Assembly (NCBI RefSeq): GCF_029222705.1
Contig: NZ_JARGZF010000001.1
Coordinates: forward strand, 120,437 to 184,436
Length of the DNA: 64,000 nt
Direction of reading: 5' to 3'
Source: Knoellia sp. p5-6-4
GTDB taxonomy: Bacteria; Actinomycetota; Actinomycetes; Actinomycetales; Dermatophilaceae
Both the position numbers and the translations under genes were made by a program. This document shows positions 26,389 to 34,777 of this stretch, one piece after another (position 1 is the first letter of the stretch; every line of letters starts with the position of its first letter). The notes beneath the pieces were generated by a model. That model saw only the letters and a program-made list of their open reading frames with translations. It ran no database searches and had not been told where the DNA came from.

Positions 26389-28551
26389 ATGCCCTTGACC
26401 ACCCACGCGTTCGACCTTCCGGAGCACCTGGCCGCAAAGGCCGACCCGACGCTGATCGCCGACGACGAGCAGCACTTCGCGGCAATTGCTGCGAGCCTCG
26501 AGCAGACGGTCGCCGAGCTCTCCGAACGCCTCGACGCCGAGCGCGTCTCGCCCGCCCGAGCGGGTCAGGAGGTGCTGGAGCGAGACCTGGAGGTCCATCG
26601 CCTGACCGCACGCCTGCGCGCCCTGCGACGCTTCGGCCTGGACCTGTGCCTCGGGCACATGGTGATCGGAGACGAACCCGCGCCGGTCTACGTCGGACGG
26701 TTCGGCCTCACCGACCGCACGGGGCGCCAGCTGCTGGTCGACTGGCGCTCGCCCGCGGCCGAGCCGTTCTTCGCGGCGACCCACGCCAACCCGATGGGGC
26801 TGACCAGCCGGCGCCGGTACCGCTGGACCAGCGGCAGGGTCACCGACTACTGGGACGAGGTCTTCACGGCGGAGGCGTTCGAGGGCCACGCAACCGCGCT
26901 CGACGACCAGTCCGCCTTCATCGCCAGCCTCGGCGCCACCCGGTCTGCGCGCATGCGGGACGTGCTCGGCACCATCGCCGCCGACCAGGACGCCATCATC
27001 CGTGCGGGCTCGCGCGGGGCCCTCGTCGTCGACGGCGGTCCGGGCACGGGCAAGACCGTCGTCGCCCTGCACCGGACGGCATACCTCCTCTACTCCGACC
27101 CGCGCCTCGGGCACCGCCGTGGCGGCGTGCTGTTCGTCGGACCGCACCAGCCCTACCTCTCCTACGTCGGAGACGTCCTCCCCAGCCTCGGTGAGGAGGG
27201 CGTGCAGACCTGCACCCTGCGCGACCTCGTCCCCGAGGGAGCCGAGGCGGCGCCCGAGCCCGACCCGGACGTGGCCCGTCTCAAGGCCTCCGTCACCCTC
27301 GTCCGGGCGATCGAGCCGGCCGTCGCCCTCTACGAGGAACCGCCCACCGAGGGCATGTCGGTGACGACCCCGTGGGACGAGATCTGGCTCAGCCCGGACG
27401 ACTGGGCCACAGCGTTCGACGCCCCGGCACCCGGCACACCGCACAACGAGGCCCGCGACGCGATCTGGGAGGAGCTGCTCACGATCATCGTGGACCGGCA
27501 CGACGACGAGGCCTCGCCCGTGCTGGTCCGCAGGTCGCTGGAGCAGAACCGCGAGCTGCGCTCGACCCTGAACCGCGCCTGGCCGCTGCTCGAGGCGACC
27601 GACCTCGTCGGTGACCTGTGGTCGGTGCCCGCATACCTGCGCAGGTGCGCTCCGGCGCTGGGCCTCGAGGAGGTCCGCCGGCTCCAACGCCCCGACGCCA
27701 GTGCGTGGACGGTGTCCGACCTGCCTCTGCTCGATGCGGCACGCCAGCGACTCGGCGACCCGGCGGCCTCTCGGCGCAAGCGGCGTCGCGAGGCGGTCCT
27801 CGCCGCCGAACGAGAGGAGATGGCGAAGGTCGTCGAGCACCTCATCGCGACCGACGACTCCGAGATGCACGTCATGTCGATGCTGCGCGGGCAGGACCTG
27901 CGGAGTGCGCTGGTCGACGAGGCCGCAGAGCCCGGCGCCGACCCCGACCAGCTCGCCGGACCGTTCGCGCACGTGATCGTGGACGAGGCCCAGGAGCTGA
28001 CCGACGCCGAGTGGCAGATGCTGCTGGGCCGCTGCCCGTCCCGCTCATTCACCATCGTCGGAGACCGCGCCCAGGCCCGGCACGGGTTCACGGAGTCGTG
28101 GCAGGAACGGCTCGGGCGGGTCGGGTTCGACCGCGTGAACCTGGCTTCCCTGAACATCAACTACCGCACGCCGGAAGAGGTCATGGCGGCGGCCGAACCG
28201 GTCATCCGGGCCGCCCTCCCGGACGCCAACGTGCCGACCTCCGTCCGCAGCGCCAGCGTGCCCGTCACCCACGGATCCACGGTGGAGCTGGGCACGATCC
28301 TCGACGCGTGGCTCGATGCGCACGTCGAGGGCATCGCCTGTGTCATCGGCACCGGTGACGTCCATGCCGGCAGGGTTCCCGTGACCTCCCGGGTCCGGTG
28401 GCTGACGCCAGAGCTGGCGAAGGGGCTCGAGTTCGACCTGGTCGTCCTCATCGACCCGGAGGCGTTCGGCACGGGTGTCGAAGGAGCCGTCGACCGCTAC
28501 GTGGCGATGACCCGGGCAACCCAGCAGCTCGTCATCCTCACCAGCCCCTGA
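26389..28551 (+). CDS. helR: HelD-like RNA-polymerase-associated helicase, probable HelR
   Basis: 720 residues in superfamily 1. An N-terminal antiparallel coiled coil (about residues 20-85) precedes domain 1A. Walker A is VVDGGPGTGKTVVALHRTAY (about 217), Walker B HVIVDEAQELTDAEW (about 530); motif III-like FTIVGDRAQARHGF follows, and the C-terminal motifs are LTPELAKGLEFDLVV and YVAMTRATQQLV. HelD proteins bind RNA polymerase and recycle stalled complexes; HelR, the version induced through an RAE, displaces rifamycins and confers resistance. The RAE upstream is what argues for HelR. The ATG at 26389 sits in AGTGATGGGAATCGCACA context. Confidence 0.85.
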   Translation: MPLTTHAFDLPEHLAAKADPTLIADDEQHFAAIAASLEQTVAELSERLDAERVSPARAGQEVLERDLEVHRLTARLRALRRFGLDLCLGHMVIGDEPAPVYVGRFGLTDRTGRQLLVDWRSPAAEPFFAATHANPMGLTSRRRYRWTSGRVTDYWDEVFTAEAFEGHATALDDQSAFIASLGATRSARMRDVLGTIAADQDAIIRAGSRGALVVDGGPGTGKTVVALHRTAYLLYSDPRLGHRRGGVLFVGPHQPYLSYVGDVLPSLGEEGVQTCTLRDLVPEGAEAAPEPDPDVARLKASVTLVRAIEPAVALYEEPPTEGMSVTTPWDEIWLSPDDWATAFDAPAPGTPHNEARDAIWEELLTIIVDRHDDEASPVLVRRSLEQNRELRSTLNRAWPLLEATDLVGDLWSVPAYLRRCAPALGLEEVRRLQRPDASAWTVSDLPLLDAARQRLGDPAASRRKRRREAVLAAEREEMAKVVEHLIATDDSEMHVMSMLRGQDLRSALVDEAAEPGADPDQLAGPFAHVIVDEAQELTDAEWQMLLGRCPSRSFTIVGDRAQARHGFTESWQERLGRVGFDRVNLASLNINYRTPEEVMAAAEPVIRAALPDANVPTSVRSASVPVTHGSTVELGTILDAWLDAHVEGIACVIGTGDVHAGRVPVTSRVRWLTPELAKGLEFDLVVLIDPEAFGTGVEGAVDRYVAMTRATQQLVILTSP

Positions 28552-28585
28552 CCGCGAGAAGGAGCGGTAAGGGAGGCCAAACCCG

Positions 28586-29335
28586 TTACGACACAGCGCT
28601 TCTCGTGGTCGTCTCCGGCAGCGGGTCACGCGGTGGGCGCGTCGCCGCGCTGGCCTGCAGCGCCGCGTCGAGGGCGTCGAGGATCAGCCCCAGCCCGACG
28701 TCGAACTCGTCGCCGAAGGTGTACCCCGGTCGCAGGTAGTACTCGCTGACCATGTCGGCCATGTGTGGGTACTCGTCCGTGGCGAACTGTTCCACGATCG
28801 GGCCGGCCACATCCGTGGTGACCGCTTCAGTGGCCTCGAACGGGAGGCTGGCCTCCTGGAGCGCGAAGCCGTAGGTGTAGCTGTCGATGAGCGCATACGC
28901 GTGGGCGGTCATCTCGCGCGAGAAGCCTGCCGCGCGCAGGGCGCCGAGCACCGCGTCGTGGTGCCGCAGCGTCGCCGGACCGGGGGTGGGACGCGACTCC
29001 AGCAGCCCGATCGCCCAGCGGTGGCTCCGCAGCACGCTGCGTGCGGAGTGTGCGCGTCGGCGCATCTCCGAGCGCCAGTCGCCGCCGCTGGACGGCAGCT
29101 CGATCTCGCTGAAGACGATGTCGACGAGCCCGTCGAGGATCTCCTCCTTGTTGGCTACGTGGTAGTACACCGACATCGGTTTCACGCCGAGCTCGTGGGC
29201 GAGTGAACGGATGGTCAAAGCGCCGAGACCGCCCTTGTCCGCGATCGCCAGGGCACCACGGAGCACCAGGTCCCTGCTCAGCCGGGGCCGGTTCGGTCCG
29301 CCCCCGCCTTCGGTGTCAGCCATCCACTTTCCCAT
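28586..29335 (-). CDS. TetR/AcrR-family repressor with TetR_C-type ligand domain
   Basis: 249 residues. The N-terminal HTH is LTIRSLAHELGVKPMSVYYHVANKEEIL (about residues 39-66), the form used by TetR_C_1 members. The all-helical ligand domain follows, with HAYALIDSYTYGFALQE and FDVGLGLILDALDAAL. It is divergent from an alcohol dehydrogenase and two DUF4386 genes, with a 33-bp palindrome in the shared promoter, so it probably represses that unit and itself until a small hydrophobic ligand binds. The ATG at 29335 and another at 29323 are both possible starts. Confidence 0.88.
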   Translation of the reverse strand: MGKWMADTEGGGGPNRPRLSRDLVLRGALAIADKGGLGALTIRSLAHELGVKPMSVYYHVANKEEILDGLVDIVFSEIELPSSGGDWRSEMRRRAHSARSVLRSHRWAIGLLESRPTPGPATLRHHDAVLGALRAAGFSREMTAHAYALIDSYTYGFALQEASLPFEATEAVTTDVAGPIVEQFATDEYPHMADMVSEYYLRPGYTFGDEFDVGLGLILDALDAALQASAATRPPRDPLPETTTRSAVS

Positions 29336-29363
29336 CGGTCCAGGTCGATCCCTAGGCGGGTCT

Positions 29364-29396
29364 TACTTTGTACGGTACCGTCGTTCGTACAAAGTA
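29364..29396. promoter_or_regulatory. TetR operator between divergent genes
   Basis: Perfect 11-bp arms TACTTTGTACG (29364-29374) and CGTACAAAGTA (29386-29396) around an 11-bp spacer that itself holds GTACCG. It lies between the TetR start (29335) and the dehydrogenase start (29459) and overlaps plausible promoter elements for both. Confidence 0.8.
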
Positions 29397-29458
29397 CCAA
29401 AGCGGCCCGGGGACCGCCCGCCGGCGGTGCTCGGGGCCAGACCACAGATCGGAAAGAC

Positions 29459-30499
29459 ATGGCCAAGACCACGAGGGAGTCCGCTCTCACCCAGCAGCCC
29501 GCGGCCTCGGAGCACGAGATGCGGGCCATCGCCCAGGACGGCTACGGCACCGTGGACGTCCTTCGGCTCGAGCGGGTCCCCCGCCCCGAGCTCGCCGACA
29601 ACGAGGTGCTCGTGCGGGTGCACGCGGCCGGGCTGGACCGGGGCACCTGGCACGTGATGACCGGCCGCCCCTACCTGATGCGCGTGATCGGCTTCGGGTT
29701 CCGTCGTCCCAAGAACGGCGTGGCCGGTATCGACGTCGCGGGCACGGTTGTCGCCGTGGGTTCGGCGGTCACGAGGTTCGCGGTGGGCGACGAGGTCTTC
29801 GGGATGAGCCGAGGGTCGTTCGCGGAGTATGCCGCGGCCCGCGAGGACAAGCTCGCTCGCAAGCCCGCGAACCTGTCCTTCGAGCAGGCGGCGGTCGTTC
29901 CGATCTCCGCAGGCACTGCCCTTCAGGCGCTGACCGACTCCGGCCGAGTCGAGCCGGGCCAGCAGGTGCTGGTCATCGGCGCCTCGGGTGGGGTCGGCGG
30001 CTATGCCGTGCAGCTCGCCAAGGCGCTCGGTGCCGAAGTCACGGCCGTGTGCAGCACCGGCAAGCTCGACCTGGTGAGGGCCCTCGGAGCCGACCACGTC
30101 GTCGACTACACCCGTGAGGACTTCACCGACGGTGCCCACCACTACGACCTGGTCCTCGACATCGCAGGGAACACTCCCCTGTCGCGCCTTCGTCGCACCC
30201 TCACGCGCACCGGGACGCTGGTCATCGTCGGTGGCGAGGAAGGTGGCAGGTGGACCGGGGGTTTCGGCCGCTCGCTGCGGGCGCCGCTGCTCTCCCCCTT
30301 CGTCTCGCAGCGGCTGACCATGCTGGCCAGCAAGGAGCGCGCCAGCGACCTCGAGCGGCTCACCGAGCTCATCGAGTCCGGCAAGGTCACACCCAGCATC
30401 GACCGCACCTTCCCGCTGGAGCGGGTGCCGGACGCCATGCGCCACCTCGAGGCCGGCGAGGTCCGGGGAAAGGTCGCCATCACCTTGAGCACGCCGTAG
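29459..30499 (+). CDS. MDR-family NAD(P)-dependent alcohol dehydrogenase / quinone reductase
   Basis: 346 residues. It has the GroES-like domain (VLVRVHAAGLDRGTWHVMTG) without catalytic-zinc cysteines, then GIDVAGTVVAVGSAV and FGMSRGSFAEYAAA. The Rossmann motif is QVLVIGASGGVGGYAVQLAKALGA-like (about residue 175), and the C-terminal segment ends EVRGKVAITL. This is the zinc-free branch that reduces quinones or enones. It is the first gene of a TetR-controlled set with two DUF4386 proteins downstream. The ATG at 29459 follows GGAAAG. Its role could be detoxification of the TetR ligand. Confidence 0.88.
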   Translation: MAKTTRESALTQQPAASEHEMRAIAQDGYGTVDVLRLERVPRPELADNEVLVRVHAAGLDRGTWHVMTGRPYLMRVIGFGFRRPKNGVAGIDVAGTVVAVGSAVTRFAVGDEVFGMSRGSFAEYAAAREDKLARKPANLSFEQAAVVPISAGTALQALTDSGRVEPGQQVLVIGASGGVGGYAVQLAKALGAEVTAVCSTGKLDLVRALGADHVVDYTREDFTDGAHHYDLVLDIAGNTPLSRLRRTLTRTGTLVIVGGEEGGRWTGGFGRSLRAPLLSPFVSQRLTMLASKERASDLERLTELIESGKVTPSIDRTFPLERVPDAMRHLEAGEVRGKVAITLSTP

Positions 30500-30555
30500 C
30501 CGCTGCGGCGCCGGGAGCCGGCGCCTTGGCCCCGACCGTCCGGGACAGGACCACG

Positions 30556-31353
30556 ATGTCTAACCCCACCGCGCCACCACCCATCGGGCACGACGGCCCG
30601 TCACTGCCAGCAGTCCTTCGGCCGCCAAGGTGGGGGGCCAAGAGCTCACGCCACCTCGCCGCACGTGTCGCCGGTGGCGGCATCCTGCTGCTGGCAGCGC
30701 TGGCCGCCTTCGCCAACATCGCCGTCCTCCAAGGGCTGGTGACCGACGGCGACGCGACCAGGACGGCCGCGGACATCCTGGCCTCCGACGGCACCTTCCG
30801 CTTCGGCGTCGCCAGCCTGTATGCCGTGGCGGCCCTGGACGTCCTGGTCGCCTGGGCACTCGTGGGAGTCTTCCGCCCCGTCCACCCCGGCCTCGCGAGG
30901 CTCGCTGCCTGGTTCAGGCTCGCCTACGCCGCAGTCTTCCTCGTGGCCATCGCCCAGCTCGCAGGAATACCCGACCTGTTGAGCACCAGGGACTCCGCGG
31001 CGTTCACCCCCGCCCAGGTCGACGCCACGGCCCTGGCCAAGGTCGACACGTTCACAGACATCTGGATGGCGGGCCTGCTGCTGTTCGGGGTCCACCTGGC
31101 CCTGCTCGGCTACCTGGTTCTCCGCTCCGGAGAGATGCCGAGGCTCCTCGGCATCCTGCTCGTCGTCGCCGGGCTCGGGTACGCCTTCGACACCATGGCC
31201 GCGGTCCTGTCCGCGGGGTCACTGCCTGCCGTGTCCACGGTGACCTTCGTCGGCGAGTCCCTGCTCGCCGTCTGGTTGCTGGTTCGTGCCCACCGGCTCG
31301 CGCCGGACCACCCGTCGTTCGACGCCGCACCCAAGACTGCCGTCACGGCATGA
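30556..31353 (+). CDS. DUF4386-type polytopic membrane protein
   Basis: 265 residues with about six to seven helices. It begins with a Pro-rich cytoplasmic tail and RHLAARVAGGGILLLAALAAFA. It carries the family's long extracytoplasmic loop (TDGDATRTAADILASDGTFRFG) and the later GVHLALLGYLVLRSGEMPRLLGILLVVAGLGY, a strong DUF4386 signature. The function is unknown. It follows the dehydrogenase by 56 bp and precedes a second, divergent-in-sequence member. The ATG at 30556 has a weak CAGGACCACG context. Confidence 0.8.
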   Translation: MSNPTAPPPIGHDGPSLPAVLRPPRWGAKSSRHLAARVAGGGILLLAALAAFANIAVLQGLVTDGDATRTAADILASDGTFRFGVASLYAVAALDVLVAWALVGVFRPVHPGLARLAAWFRLAYAAVFLVAIAQLAGIPDLLSTRDSAAFTPAQVDATALAKVDTFTDIWMAGLLLFGVHLALLGYLVLRSGEMPRLLGILLVVAGLGYAFDTMAAVLSAGSLPAVSTVTFVGESLLAVWLLVRAHRLAPDHPSFDAAPKTAVTA

Positions 31354-31456
31354 CCACCCGGGGCGCACCGGCACTGCAGGACCGGCTGTGGCTGCCGTTT
31401 CACGCAGTCAGGGTCCGGACCGCGTCCGCAGCGGCGCACATCTCGGAGGAGTCCTC

Positions 31457-32170
31457 ATGAACCGCACGCTCACCGCCGTCCTTCTCATGGCAGCAGCCAT
31501 CCTGACCAACGCAGCCTTCACCGTGCTCGGTTCCGTGTTCAACTACCCCGACGTGCTGAAGGAGTCCACTGTCGACATCCTGGCGAGCTTTCGCGCCCAC
31601 CAGGGACAGGTCACCTTCTGGTTCGCCATGATGGCGGTCTCCGCGGCCCTGTTCGCGCCCATCGCGATAGGCGTGGGCCGCCTGTCCACCCACCGGGCCA
31701 TGGGCTGGGCCGTCCCGGTTGGCATCGCCGCCGCCGTGGTCCAGGTCATCGGCCTCTCCCGCTGGCCGCTGCTGGTGCCCGGGTTTGCCGCCGATGCTGC
31801 CAGCACCGACCCGGCCACCGCGGCGAGCGGTCGCGACGCGTTCGAGATGGCGCACTTGATCTTGGGCAACGTCATCGGCGAAACCTTGGGGTACATCTTC
31901 ACCGCCGCATGGACACTGCTCGTCCTCGTCGCCCTGCACCGGACCCTGGCTGGTCTGTGGTTCACCGTCCTCGGCGCCGTCTCGGCGATCCTCATCGTCG
32001 CCGGAGTCCTGTCCCCGCTGGACCTGCCCATCATCGACAACGCGAACTTCGTCGGCTACGTCCTGTGGAGCGTCTGGGCCATCGTGTTCGCCGTCCTGCT
32101 GGTGGTGCGGCGTCCTCGCGCCACGGTCGATTCCCCTCAGGCAGCCGCCCTCCTCGGGGAACATGGCTGA
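31457..32170 (+). CDS. DUF4386-like polytopic membrane protein
   Basis: 237 residues, about six helices, starting MNRTLTAVLLMAAAILTNAAF. The loop SVFNYPDVLKESTVDILASFRAHQ and helix content recall the preceding gene, so it is likely a diverged paralogue, though similarity is weak in the second half. The ATG at 31457 follows a good GGAGGAGTCCTC. It ends the TetR/dehydrogenase set. No enzymatic motif is visible; a role in the membrane response to whatever the TetR senses is inference. Confidence 0.7.
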   Translation: MNRTLTAVLLMAAAILTNAAFTVLGSVFNYPDVLKESTVDILASFRAHQGQVTFWFAMMAVSAALFAPIAIGVGRLSTHRAMGWAVPVGIAAAVVQVIGLSRWPLLVPGFAADAASTDPATAASGRDAFEMAHLILGNVIGETLGYIFTAAWTLLVLVALHRTLAGLWFTVLGAVSAILIVAGVLSPLDLPIIDNANFVGYVLWSVWAIVFAVLLVVRRPRATVDSPQAAALLGEHG

Positions 32171-32240
32171 CCGCCGAAGGCCTCCTCAAGCCGGCGACGG
32201 CTGACCCGGCAGTGGGATCCAACCCAGTGCCCGGGCTCCA

Positions 32241-32798
32241 CTAGCGGCTGGGGTTCGAGGCGGTCCACGACGACGGCGACGCCGTCATCATGCTCTGGCG
32301 GGCCGCCACTCCGTGGCCAACACGGCATACCGCCGCTTCGGGTGGCAGGTGGTCCAGCACGAAGGTCACTGCGCGGTGCACCTCCGGCGCCTCGATGACG
32401 TGGTAGTCGTCGAGCACCAACAGGGTCCGGCCCGGCTCGAGGTCGAGGTCGTTGACCACGGCGGTCAACACCACCTCGACCGGCGCCTCGGCCCCCGTGG
32501 CGACGAGCTGGGCCGCCTCGGGGAGCCGGCCCTGCACCTGCAGGGCGGCGACGACGTTCTCGAGGAACCGCCGCGGGTCGTTGTCGGTTGCGTCGAGCGA
32601 GAGCCACGCGACCTGGGGGTCGTCGTCGGCCTCGGCGAGCCACTGGCAGAGCAGCGTGGTCTTGCCGAACCCGGCCGGAGCCGACACGAGCACCAGTCGT
32701 GGGCGCTCCCCCGGCCCCAGGCGTTGCGCAAGGCGCGACCGCGGGACGAGGTCGCGGCGCGGGGCCGGCGGATGGATCTTGGTTGCCAGCATCGCCAC
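32241..32798 (-). pseudogene. truncated MalT-like LuxR regulator (ATPase half only)
   Basis: The frame starts like a large MalT-type regulator (ATKIHPPAPRRDLVPRSRL), has Walker A in VSAPAGFGKTTLLCQWL and the strand LLVLDDYHVIEAPEVHRAV. It breaks off at DHLPPEAAV near residue 155, where full proteins continue with an HLVIATRxDP motif. The remaining 30 codons are unrelated. The TPR-like middle and HTH, some 700 residues, are missing. An intact relative is at 49836. Just beyond the break, the plus strand reads GFEAVHDDGDAVIMLWRAA (32250-32310), perhaps the tail of another lost gene, which suggests a deletion junction. Confidence 0.7.
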
Positions 32799-32821
32799 AG
32801 GACGAGCATACGATCGACGGC

Positions 32822-33172
32822 ATGGACTTCGACCGCTACACCGTCGTGCTGCTGGTGACCCCTGAGCACCCGCCGCAGCTCTCGGAGGACGAGGCCGACC
32901 GGCTCCAGGACGCGCACCTCAGCCACCTCGCCGACCTGCACGACCGCGGTGTGCTGCTCGCTGCCGGCCCGCTCGGCGAGCCTGGCGGTCGGCGGCACTA
33001 CCGCGGCCTGTCGATCCTGCGTTGCGACCCCGAGGAGGCGCTGCGGCTGAAGGGCGAGGACCCGGCCGTGCGAGCCGGCGTCTTCGAGCTGGTCGCCATG
33101 CCGTGGATGCTGCCAGCCGGCGCCATCCACTTCACCCCGACGACGTTCCCCCGGTCGACCCGCGACGTGTGA
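32822..33172 (+). CDS. YCII-related protein
   Basis: 116 residues. The ferredoxin-like YCII fold is suggested by MDFDRYTVVLLVTPEHPP, the helix AHLSHLADLHDRGVLLAAGPL with its conserved Asp/Gly after the helix, and YRGLSILRCDPEEALRL followed by EDPAVRAGVFELVAMPW. YCII proteins are small putative isomerases or muconolactone-isomerase relatives; no function can be assigned. The ATG at 32822 is directly divergent from the truncated LuxR gene, with only 24 bp between the starts. Confidence 0.8.
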   Translation: MDFDRYTVVLLVTPEHPPQLSEDEADRLQDAHLSHLADLHDRGVLLAAGPLGEPGGRRHYRGLSILRCDPEEALRLKGEDPAVRAGVFELVAMPWMLPAGAIHFTPTTFPRSTRDV

Positions 33173-33288
33173 TGCCCTTGGCGTGGAAGGGGATCGGCTC
33201 CCGGGCGGCGACACCTGACCGCTCAGCCGCTCCCGCCCGGCTGCCATCGCCGCCGGTCGTCCATCCTGTCCTTTGCTAACTTCAGCGG

Positions 33289-33756
33289 GTGGACATAACG
33301 CGGATCGGACCTGCCGACTGGGAGAGGTTTCGGGCGGTGCGGCTGGCGTCGCTGTCCGAGTCTCCGGCGGCCTTCGGCTCACGACATGCCGACTGGGTCG
33401 ATGCCCCCGCCGAGCGCTGGCAGTCCCGCCTGACTCAGGTTCCGCTGACTCTCCTGGCGCAGGAAGCCACACAGGTGGTGGGTGTCGTCAGTGGACAGCC
33501 TGTCGGAGAGGAATGGGTTGAGCTGATGTCGATGTGGGTGGCTCCGGCTGCTCGAGGCACGGGTGTTGCCGGTCAGCTCATCGGCGCGGTCGCGGAGTGG
33601 GCCGCTGGCCAGGGCAGGATGACCTACCTGATGGTTCGCAGCGACAACCCCCGCGCGCGGAAGTCGTACGAACGGGCTGGGTTCGTCGACACAGGAATCC
33701 CTGACGGTTGGCCTGCCGACGAGCCCCCGGAGCACCGGATGGAGCTGCGCACCTGA
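33289..33756 (+). CDS. GNAT-family N-acetyltransferase
   Basis: 155 residues. The GNAT acetyl-CoA pyrophosphate loop is APAARGTGVAGQLIGAVAEWA (an R/QxxGxG/A-type motif, about residues 86-106). Strand 4 before it is EWVELMSMWV, and the C-terminal NPRARKSYERAGFVDTG is typical. The acceptor is unknown. The GTG start at 33289 follows TTGCTAACTTCAGCGG, a weak site. The 116 bp before it and the 138 bp after it hold no recognisable gene. Confidence 0.9.
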   Translation: MDITRIGPADWERFRAVRLASLSESPAAFGSRHADWVDAPAERWQSRLTQVPLTLLAQEATQVVGVVSGQPVGEEWVELMSMWVAPAARGTGVAGQLIGAVAEWAAGQGRMTYLMVRSDNPRARKSYERAGFVDTGIPDGWPADEPPEHRMELRT

Positions 33757-33894
33757 CGCCGCTGCCCGAGCGGTGCCACAGACCGGCGATGTGCGTCCAC
33801 GCGTCGATGCCCTGCTCACCGGTGAGGGGCGGGCGTGTGTGTCAACGGCCCAGGCCGCACTGCGTACCGCTGACGGGCTGGATAACCTCTCCGC

Positions 33895-34467
33895 ATGGGG
33901 ACCCGGGTTGAGCAGTACCTCGCGCATCTGGATCGCCTCAGCGGCGGTGTTGAGCCGCGGTTCTACCCGGTCGATCGCCAGGCCGGCGGCCCGCACAAGG
34001 TCACCAACATCATCTACCGCGACTTACCCGAGCCCGGCATGCTCACCGGCCTCACCTACGGCCTGTCCACGGCCGACCACGAGGAGTGGAGGCTCGGCCG
34101 GCCCGAGCTCTGCATCAGCATGGCGTCTGACGACGAGCGGTGGGGTCACGCCATCGGGCACCTCGCCAGCAGCCTGGTCCACGACTGCCCATTCGCGTAC
34201 GGCGACACCATCGACTTCGGCGAGCCCATCGCGACCGATACGACGATGACTGCGTTTGTCGTATTCGCTCCTGCCGTGATGGAGCGAGCCGACTACCTCA
34301 ACGTTCTCGGCGCACCTGAGGGCGCGGGCCCGCAAGACGTGGTCAACATCGCCGGCATGTACCCCATCCACGACAGCGAGCGCCTGTTCATCCGAGCTGA
34401 AGGCCTCGAGCGGTTCTGGCAGCTCGACTGGGACCCCTTTGACCCAGCTCGCCCGGCCATCGTCTGA
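33895..34467 (+). CDS. SUFU-like (suppressor of fused) domain protein
   Basis: 190 residues. The pattern VEQYLAHLDRL, then PHKVTNIIYRDLPEPGMLTGLTYGLS and RPELCISMASDDERWGHAIGHLASSL, is that of bacterial SUFU-fold proteins. These often occur as immunity or accessory proteins in polymorphic toxin loci, but no toxin gene is recognisable nearby. A hydrophobic MTAFVVFAPAVM and YPIHDSERLFI complete the fold. The ATG at 33895 has no strong ribosome-binding site. The following 310 bases hold only decayed coding sequence. Confidence 0.75.
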   Translation: MGTRVEQYLAHLDRLSGGVEPRFYPVDRQAGGPHKVTNIIYRDLPEPGMLTGLTYGLSTADHEEWRLGRPELCISMASDDERWGHAIGHLASSLVHDCPFAYGDTIDFGEPIATDTTMTAFVVFAPAVMERADYLNVLGAPEGAGPQDVVNIAGMYPIHDSERLFIRAEGLERFWQLDWDPFDPARPAIV

Positions 34468-34624
34468 CACGTTCGCACCTGCTGCTCTCCCCGAGTTGGT
34501 CAACTGGCTCACGGTCGAGAACCTCGACTTGGGCGATCTCGTCACCAACGACGTCGAGGGTGAGCATGCCGGGGTGAACGGGCGCAGCCAGTCCAAGCGG
34601 GTGCGCCGCGAGTGCCCCCTCGGG

Positions 34625-34738
34625 TCAGCCGGGGAGGATCGTGAACGACGCCCCCTCCGCTTCACGTGCCGACCCATCGTGAGCCCGGCAACCGGCCCCG
34701 ATGACGACGACGTCCAGCGGAGTGCGCTCCCGTAGGCC
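34625..34738 (-). pseudogene. frameshifted N-terminus of an FAD/NAD-dependent oxidoreductase
   Basis: On the minus strand, one frame reads LDVVVIGAG, the next frame AGLTMGRHVKR, and the first frame again EGASFTILPG before a stop. Joined, these give the canonical Rossmann start of a flavoprotein (VVVIGAGxAGLxxGxxLKRxGxxFTIL). Two compensating indels and the stop show decay. Further on (34510-34600) a frame reads GMLTLDVVGDEIAQVEVL, reminiscent of a SnoaL-like sigma-factor tail. The interval 34468-34777 therefore holds gene debris, not a live gene. Confidence 0.5.
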
Positions 34739-34777
34739 GTGACGCTGGGGCGGAGGGCCCCGCTCACCCCCGCAGCC

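Noticed and set aside
33757-33894. Plus-strand frame VPQTGDVRPRVDALLTGEG considered as a small gene
   Set aside because: It runs out of frame into the SUFU-like gene, has no ribosome-binding site and no recognisable fold.
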